Shown here: positions 6,825 to 10,357 of the stretch, in pieces | Numbering within the stretch: position 1 is the first letter of the stretch | Layout: each line of letters starts with the position of its first letter | Made by a program: the position numbers and the translations under genes | Notes under the pieces: generated by a model | The model's input: the letters and a program-made list of their open reading frames with translations, nothing else | Told to the model about the DNA's origin: nothing | Databases searched by the model: none | Source of the DNA: CAYMMX01 sp964391675 | GTDB lineage: Bacteria; Cyanobacteriota; Vampirovibrionia; Gastranaerophilales; Gastranaerophilaceae | Length of the DNA stretch: 10,357 nucleotides | Reading direction: 5' to 3' | NCBI GenBank assembly: GCA_964391675.1 | Contig: CAYMMX010000020.1 | Location: forward strand, 1-10,357

Positions 6825-7896
6825 CTTTAATATTTTCAATGATAATTTTTCCGAGTTTTTCTCGAGAATAATATTTTATTATTTTTATTCGTGATTTGAT
6901 ACCAAACTCTTTTCTTAATTTAAATGATTTAATTAATTTTTCAAGATATTTTTCCCACTCTATTTCCGTTTGAGCATGAAATCCGTTAATACTGTGATCA
7001 ATGATATCTTTTTGAATCTCAATTGGAGTAACGACTGATGGTAGTCCACAGACCATATACTTTAGGATTTTGTAACCACATTTACCTCTTGTCCATTCAT
7101 CTGACGGTAATGGTGCTATGGCAATATCACAATTGGTTAGTTGTCTTTCCTCATCCTTTTCATTCCATTTTGTGTTTTTAATAAATGAATATTTTTTATA
7201 ATAATTTTTATCACTTATTACATTAAGTTCGATATTGTACTTTTTTGATAAGTTTTTAATTGCTGGCATAATACTTTCTAAATAAGGCTGATTTCCCCAA
7301 CTGCCGTACCAACCAATTTGAACAGGTTTATGTAGTTTATAATTTATCTTAGGGTTTTGGAAAAGTTCCAAATCTATGGGAGTTGGAACAACAACTATGT
7401 TATTATTATATTTTTTTGCATATTTTTTCAAATAATCATTGCCAGCAATTATTAGCTTACTTGCTTTTATTAAAGCAACAACTTTATTGTATTCGTTTTG
7501 AGCATTTGGATCATTTTTCCAATTTTTGTAGCGGAAATGTTTTGGAATAGTAAAAATTGCATCATCAAAATCAAAAACGATATTTTTATTACATCTTATT
7601 AATAAATTTTCTAAAAATGAAATTTTACCAGGAAATAAGTGTCTTTGTACAAAAACTACATCGTAGGTTGTGGAGGATAGTACGCTGATAATGATGTCAA
7701 ATAAATGTAATCCATAGTAAGCAAAATCTCCTAATCTTTTATTAATTGAATATATTTTTTCGAATTTGCTTATTTGTATGGTTGGTTTGATATCAAGTTT
7801 TATTCCATTTTTATTGAATAAATCTTTATATTTTTCTAGGCGATATTTAGTACTATAGACACTTCTTGAATCTAGTCCAAATCCGATGATTTTCAT
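6811..7896 (-). CDS. GT-B glycosyltransferase (family 4-like)
   Basis: A 361-residue cytoplasmic glycosyltransferase of the GT-B fold. The N-terminal domain carries DVVFVQRHLFPGK (79-91) and VFDFDDAIF (107-115), a stretch typical of a family 4-related group. IAGNDYLKKYA (150-160) and VVVPTPIDLELF (168-179) mark the inter-domain region. The C-terminal nucleotide-binding half begins with IGWYGSWGN (194-202) and ends with IAIAPLPSDEWTRGKCGYK (258-276) then ILKYMVCGLPSVVTP (277-291). The classical EX7E motif is replaced by the DEWTRGKCGYK arrangement usual in this subgroup, so this is not a sign of loss. It is the last gene of the right-hand - strand operon, its ATG overlapping the stop of the preceding gene by four bases (ATGA). 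Its end is antisense to the last codons of the DUF2142 gene. The transferred sugar is unknown. Confidence 0.88.
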   Translation of the reverse strand: MKIIGFGLDSRSVYSTKYRLEKYKDLFNKNGIKLDIKPTIQISKFEKIYSINKRLGDFAYYGLHLFDIIISVLSSTTYDVVFVQRHLFPGKISFLENLLIRCNKNIVFDFDDAIFTIPKHFRYKNWKNDPNAQNEYNKVVALIKASKLIIAGNDYLKKYAKKYNNNIVVVPTPIDLELFQNPKINYKLHKPVQIGWYGSWGNQPYLESIMPAIKNLSKKYNIELNVISDKNYYKKYSFIKNTKWNEKDEERQLTNCDIAIAPLPSDEWTRGKCGYKILKYMVCGLPSVVTPIEIQKDIIDHSINGFHAQTEIEWEKYLEKLIKSFKLRKEFGIKSRIKIIKYYSREKLGKIIIENIKAISS

Positions 7897-9869
7897 TTAA
7901 TTAAATAGTTATTTAAAATATAATTACTTACCAATCGAATAATTTTAAGTGGAAGAAGAAGAACATTAATAATGATTATTTTTATTGACATTTGAGAAAT
8001 AGTTTTATGTATTTGATTGGAAGTTTTTTTAAGACCGTATTTTGTAGTTAGTAAAGCTTTGATGACATTAAAGACTAAAATTGAAAAAAAAATAAAATAA
8101 AAAAAACTTTTTAAAAGTTTAAATAGTGTTTTAGATAATTCTCTTTTGAAATATGGGTTTTTATTGATTGTTATTTTAGGCTGGAATTTGTATATGATAA
8201 TATTTTTATCAAGAAATATAAAATACTTTATACCAAATAGTATAAATAAAAACCTATTAATGTAGCGTAAATAAAAGATGTCAGGAATTGGAAAGACAAC
8301 TGTTTTTATATTGGATTTTTTTAGTATTGAAAAGATCTTTAGCCAATTGCAATATTTATTTTTTAATAAAGATAAATAATTATTACTTGTATGAAATTCT
8401 GGTAATTTAACTATTTCTGTAAATCTTTTGTTTTGAATATCTGTAAAATATTTATCAAATATATATTTACGAGAAAAATCTAGATTAAATAGCATTATTT
8501 TTTTAGGAGTTATCTTAAGTGATTCCTTCTTGAAAATTAATATTTTAAATAAGAGATTATTACTATACGGTTCAAAATAGGGATGATAGTATATTGATCT
8601 TAATTTAGATATGAAGGTATCAGATAATTTAAAATTATTTAAAGTTATCTTTCTATTTTTTATAAAACATAAAATTTCATTTGCTTGTTGATCGATAGTT
8701 TTGACACTTTTATTGGCTTCAGTTTTGAGCAAATTATATTTTTTATTATTAATTAATTCAGAAATCTTCTTTTTTAGACTAAATGAATTGTTGTTGTTGA
8801 AAATATATCCATTTTTTCCATCTTTGATTAATTCTGGTATACCACCAACATTTGATCCAATCACGGGGATTCCAAATGAAAATGCTTCCTTAATAGTTAC
8901 TGGGCTATTTTCAGGAATTATTGATGGATAAATTAAAGCTTTATGATTACTAAATATTTTAATGACATCTTGTCTTTTATAATTTTCAAAAATATTTATA
9001 TTTGGAGCAGATATTGTTGAAGATAAAAATTGTGAACCGTTTCCATAAATGTCTAGTTTTAAATTTTTATTTTTTGAAAAGTATTTCTGCCAAGTGTTTA
9101 TTAACAGACTTGCACCTTTTTCATCTGAGTTACCACCAGTATAAAGAAATTTGAATTTTTTTGTTTTAATTGTTTTAGATTTTTTATATACGGGAATTCC
9201 GTTTTGAGAAACTAACCAGTTCTTTTTTATAAAATACTTACTATAAATATTTTTTATAAATTCTGATGGAAAAATAACGTAGTTGATGTTAGCAAAAATG
9301 TCATACAAATATTTATCTCTATTGATAATTTCGGATTCCTTTTTAATGTTTTTTAATATGTTAGTTTTGTCTTCTAAATATGCATAACATAAACTACAAT
9401 CAGTTAGGTTTTTGTTTTTACAAAAAGTTTTTTTATCACTTTTAAGAAAGAATTGTCGTGGACATATCCACCATGAATCGTGACATGTTACAGCTACTTT
9501 TATATGATTGTTTATGGCGTATTTGACTATATTAGCGCCTAGTCCTTGAATAGAATGAAAATGAATAAGGTCTGGTTTAAACTGTGAAACTATATTTTTA
9601 AAAGCTGTCAGTATTTCTGGAGAACCTGTGATTTTTTGTATTGGATTATCAAAAGATTGATAATTTAAGGTGATTCTATTTACCTTTATGTTTTCATAGG
9701 TATCTTTTCTAATTGTGTTTATTGGAATACTTGTGTTGAGATAACCACAAAATACAGCAACTTCATTTCCAAAGTTTTGATAAGCTTTGGTAATTTCGTG
9801 TGCATGAATTGAAGCTCCTCCATTAGGTTCGTAAGGTGGATAGAAGCAACAGACAGTTAAAATTTTCAT
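7893..9869 (-). CDS. Family 4 glycosyltransferase fused to an unrecognised membrane-associated C-terminal region
   Basis: A 658-residue protein, far longer than the roughly 380-400 residues of ordinary family 4 glycosyltransferases. Residues 1-400 are a complete GT-B enzyme: PPYEPNGGASIHAHE (11-25), LIHFHSIQGLG (101-111), TCHDSWWICPR (128-138), a four-cysteine cluster C136, C150, C158, C161 seen in a subset of the family, YTGGNSDEKG (243-252), and an EX7E motif from E320 to E328 followed by FGIPVIGSNVGGIPELI. Residues 405-560 are an added region of alternating predicted strands and helices (KKIMLFNLDFSR at 456-467, IKTVVFPIPDIFYL at 521-534, FGIKYFIFLDKNIIIYKF at 545-562) that I cannot name; it may be a Rossmann-like domain. 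Hydrophobic stretches near 584-607 and 629-646 are likely membrane segments. The codons of this part are extremely AT-rich. Its ATG overlaps the upstream stop by one base (TAATG) and its TGA overlaps the next start. Confidence 0.88.
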   Translation of the reverse strand: MKILTVCCFYPPYEPNGGASIHAHEITKAYQNFGNEVAVFCGYLNTSIPINTIRKDTYENIKVNRITLNYQSFDNPIQKITGSPEILTAFKNIVSQFKPDLIHFHSIQGLGANIVKYAINNHIKVAVTCHDSWWICPRQFFLKSDKKTFCKNKNLTDCSLCYAYLEDKTNILKNIKKESEIINRDKYLYDIFANINYVIFPSEFIKNIYSKYFIKKNWLVSQNGIPVYKKSKTIKTKKFKFLYTGGNSDEKGASLLINTWQKYFSKNKNLKLDIYGNGSQFLSSTISAPNINIFENYKRQDVIKIFSNHKALIYPSIIPENSPVTIKEAFSFGIPVIGSNVGGIPELIKDGKNGYIFNNNNSFSLKKKISELINNKKYNLLKTEANKSVKTIDQQANEILCFIKNRKITLNNFKLSDTFISKLRSIYYHPYFEPYSNNLLFKILIFKKESLKITPKKIMLFNLDFSRKYIFDKYFTDIQNKRFTEIVKLPEFHTSNNYLSLLKNKYCNWLKIFSILKKSNIKTVVFPIPDIFYLRYINRFLFILFGIKYFIFLDKNIIIYKFQPKITINKNPYFKRELSKTLFKLLKSFFYFIFFSILVFNVIKALLTTKYGLKKTSNQIHKTISQMSIKIIIINVLLLPLKIIRLVSNYILNNYLIK

Positions 9870-10357
9870 TATGCTAATATTTTGTGTATTTTTTTAATGC
9901 TTTTATTCCATGAAAGTTTTTCAATTGTTTTTTGGGAATTTGATTTTAGGAGATTATACAATTTTTGTTCATTAATTAGTTTTTGTAAAATTTTTTTGGT
10001 TTTTGGGATGTTGTCCGGTTCGGTGACAAGGGCGTTGTAGCCGTCGACGATATATTCATCATAGCCGGTAACTTTGGCGACGATTGGGACGCCGCCACAG
10101 GCCATCATTTCTAATGGTGGGCCAAAAAAGCCTTCGACACGAGATAATTTTAGCAGAATATCACAAGAAGAATATATACGTCGCATCATATCCATGGGCA
10201 CTTTTTCAAAAAATCGATCGCAATGCCATTCGGGTTTTGGCTTTCCGTCATAGGAAACACACCACACTTCACAATCTAAATCTTTAACAACCTCAAAAGC
10301 TTCGTCCATACCTTTAAATGGTAGATTAATAGCTCCTTCAAGAAGAATCCTCTTTTT
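9869..10357 (-). CDS. Family 4 glycosyltransferase, N-terminus beyond the window edge
   Basis: The C-terminal 162 residues of a GT-B glycosyltransferase. The frame stays open past the internal ATG at 10309 to the window end, reading KKRILLEGAINLPFKG before that methionine; this is the start of the nucleotide-binding domain, so the true start lies outside. Further on come PMDMMRRIYSSCDILLKLS and the EX7E motif EGFFGPPLE followed by MMACGGVPIVA, then YDEYIVDGYNALV, all hallmarks of family 4. The last 40 or so residues are lysine- and asparagine-rich. It is the first visible gene of the right-hand operon and shares one base with the next start codon. Its base composition changes abruptly near position 10010: the conserved domain uses many GC-ending codons, while the C-terminal tail is as AT-rich as the neighbouring genes. 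Confidence 0.9.
   Translation of the reverse strand, partial: KKRILLEGAINLPFKGMDEAFEVVKDLDCEVWCVSYDGKPKPEWHCDRFFEKVPMDMMRRIYSSCDILLKLSRVEGFFGPPLEMMACGGVPIVAKVTGYDEYIVDGYNALVTEPDNIPKTKKILQKLINEQKLYNLLKSNSQKTIEKLSWNKSIKKIHKILA

Noticed and set aside
8701..8931. Open frame of 76 codons on the + strand
   Set aside because: It is antisense to the conserved EX7E region of the 658-residue glycosyltransferase.
10084..10287. Open frame of 67 codons on the + strand
   Set aside because: It is antisense to the partial glycosyltransferase whose EX7E motif is intact; the GC-richer stretch simply has fewer chance stops.
1..10357. Recoded TGA as glycine or tryptophan, as in some candidate phyla or mycoplasmas
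   Set aside because: The FkbM and 658-residue genes end in TGA exactly where the next gene begins, and tryptophans in conserved motifs are encoded by TGG.
1..10357. CRISPR array, transposase, integrase, tRNA or rRNA
   Set aside because: No regularly spaced repeats, no transposase motifs and no tRNA-like cloverleaf was seen on either strand; nearly all sequence is accounted for by glycan genes.

Overview
The window is a dense polysaccharide or glycoconjugate biosynthesis locus from an AT-rich bacterium. Spans counted by hand run from about 18% to 45% G+C in the genes, with one conspicuous 53% patch near the right end. TGA ends at least two genes, so TGA is not recoded and the standard bacterial code fits. 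Almost no start codon has a convincing Shine-Dalgarno sequence. Small tightly packed genes, AT-richness, weak ribosome sites and a surface-glycan locus would suit a candidate-phylum (Patescibacteria-like) genome or another low-GC bacterium, but the sequence does not settle the taxon.

Layout. Bases 1-143 are non-coding or hold the last few codons of an upstream gene. On the + strand, gmd (144-1184) and fcl (1189-2130) form a two-gene unit that makes GDP-L-fucose from GDP-D-mannose. A 112-base convergent gap follows. On the - strand, 4985 down to 2243 carries an FkbM-type methyltransferase, a family 2 glycosyltransferase with a degenerate methyltransferase-like N-terminus, and a class I SAM methyltransferase. 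These are packed with a 4-base overlap and a 5-base gap, so they look like one operon. A lone + strand gene (5046-6824) encodes a DUF2142 multi-pass membrane protein with a cysteine-containing C-terminal domain. It starts divergently from the FkbM gene and its 3' end overlaps the next - strand gene by 14 bases. From the right edge down to 6811, again on the - strand, three GT-B glycosyltransferase genes are chained by 1-base and 4-base overlaps. The first is cut by the window edge. The second (658 residues) has about 260 extra C-terminal residues with two likely membrane segments.

How the genes may work together. Gmd and Fcl supply activated fucose. The glycosyltransferases assemble an oligosaccharide on the cytoplasmic side, one possibly anchored to the membrane. 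The two methyltransferases may O-methylate sugars, and the DUF2142 protein may act as a polyprenyl-linked-sugar transferase outside the membrane. Family assignments are well supported by motifs; sugar specificities and the final glycan are inference. No mobile element, CRISPR array, tRNA or rRNA was seen.

The points most worth a second look are an abrupt base-composition break inside the last glycosyltransferase gene, the unrecognised C-terminal half of the 658-residue protein, the decayed methyltransferase domain fused to the GT2, and a short non-coding repeat present on both sides of gmd-fcl.
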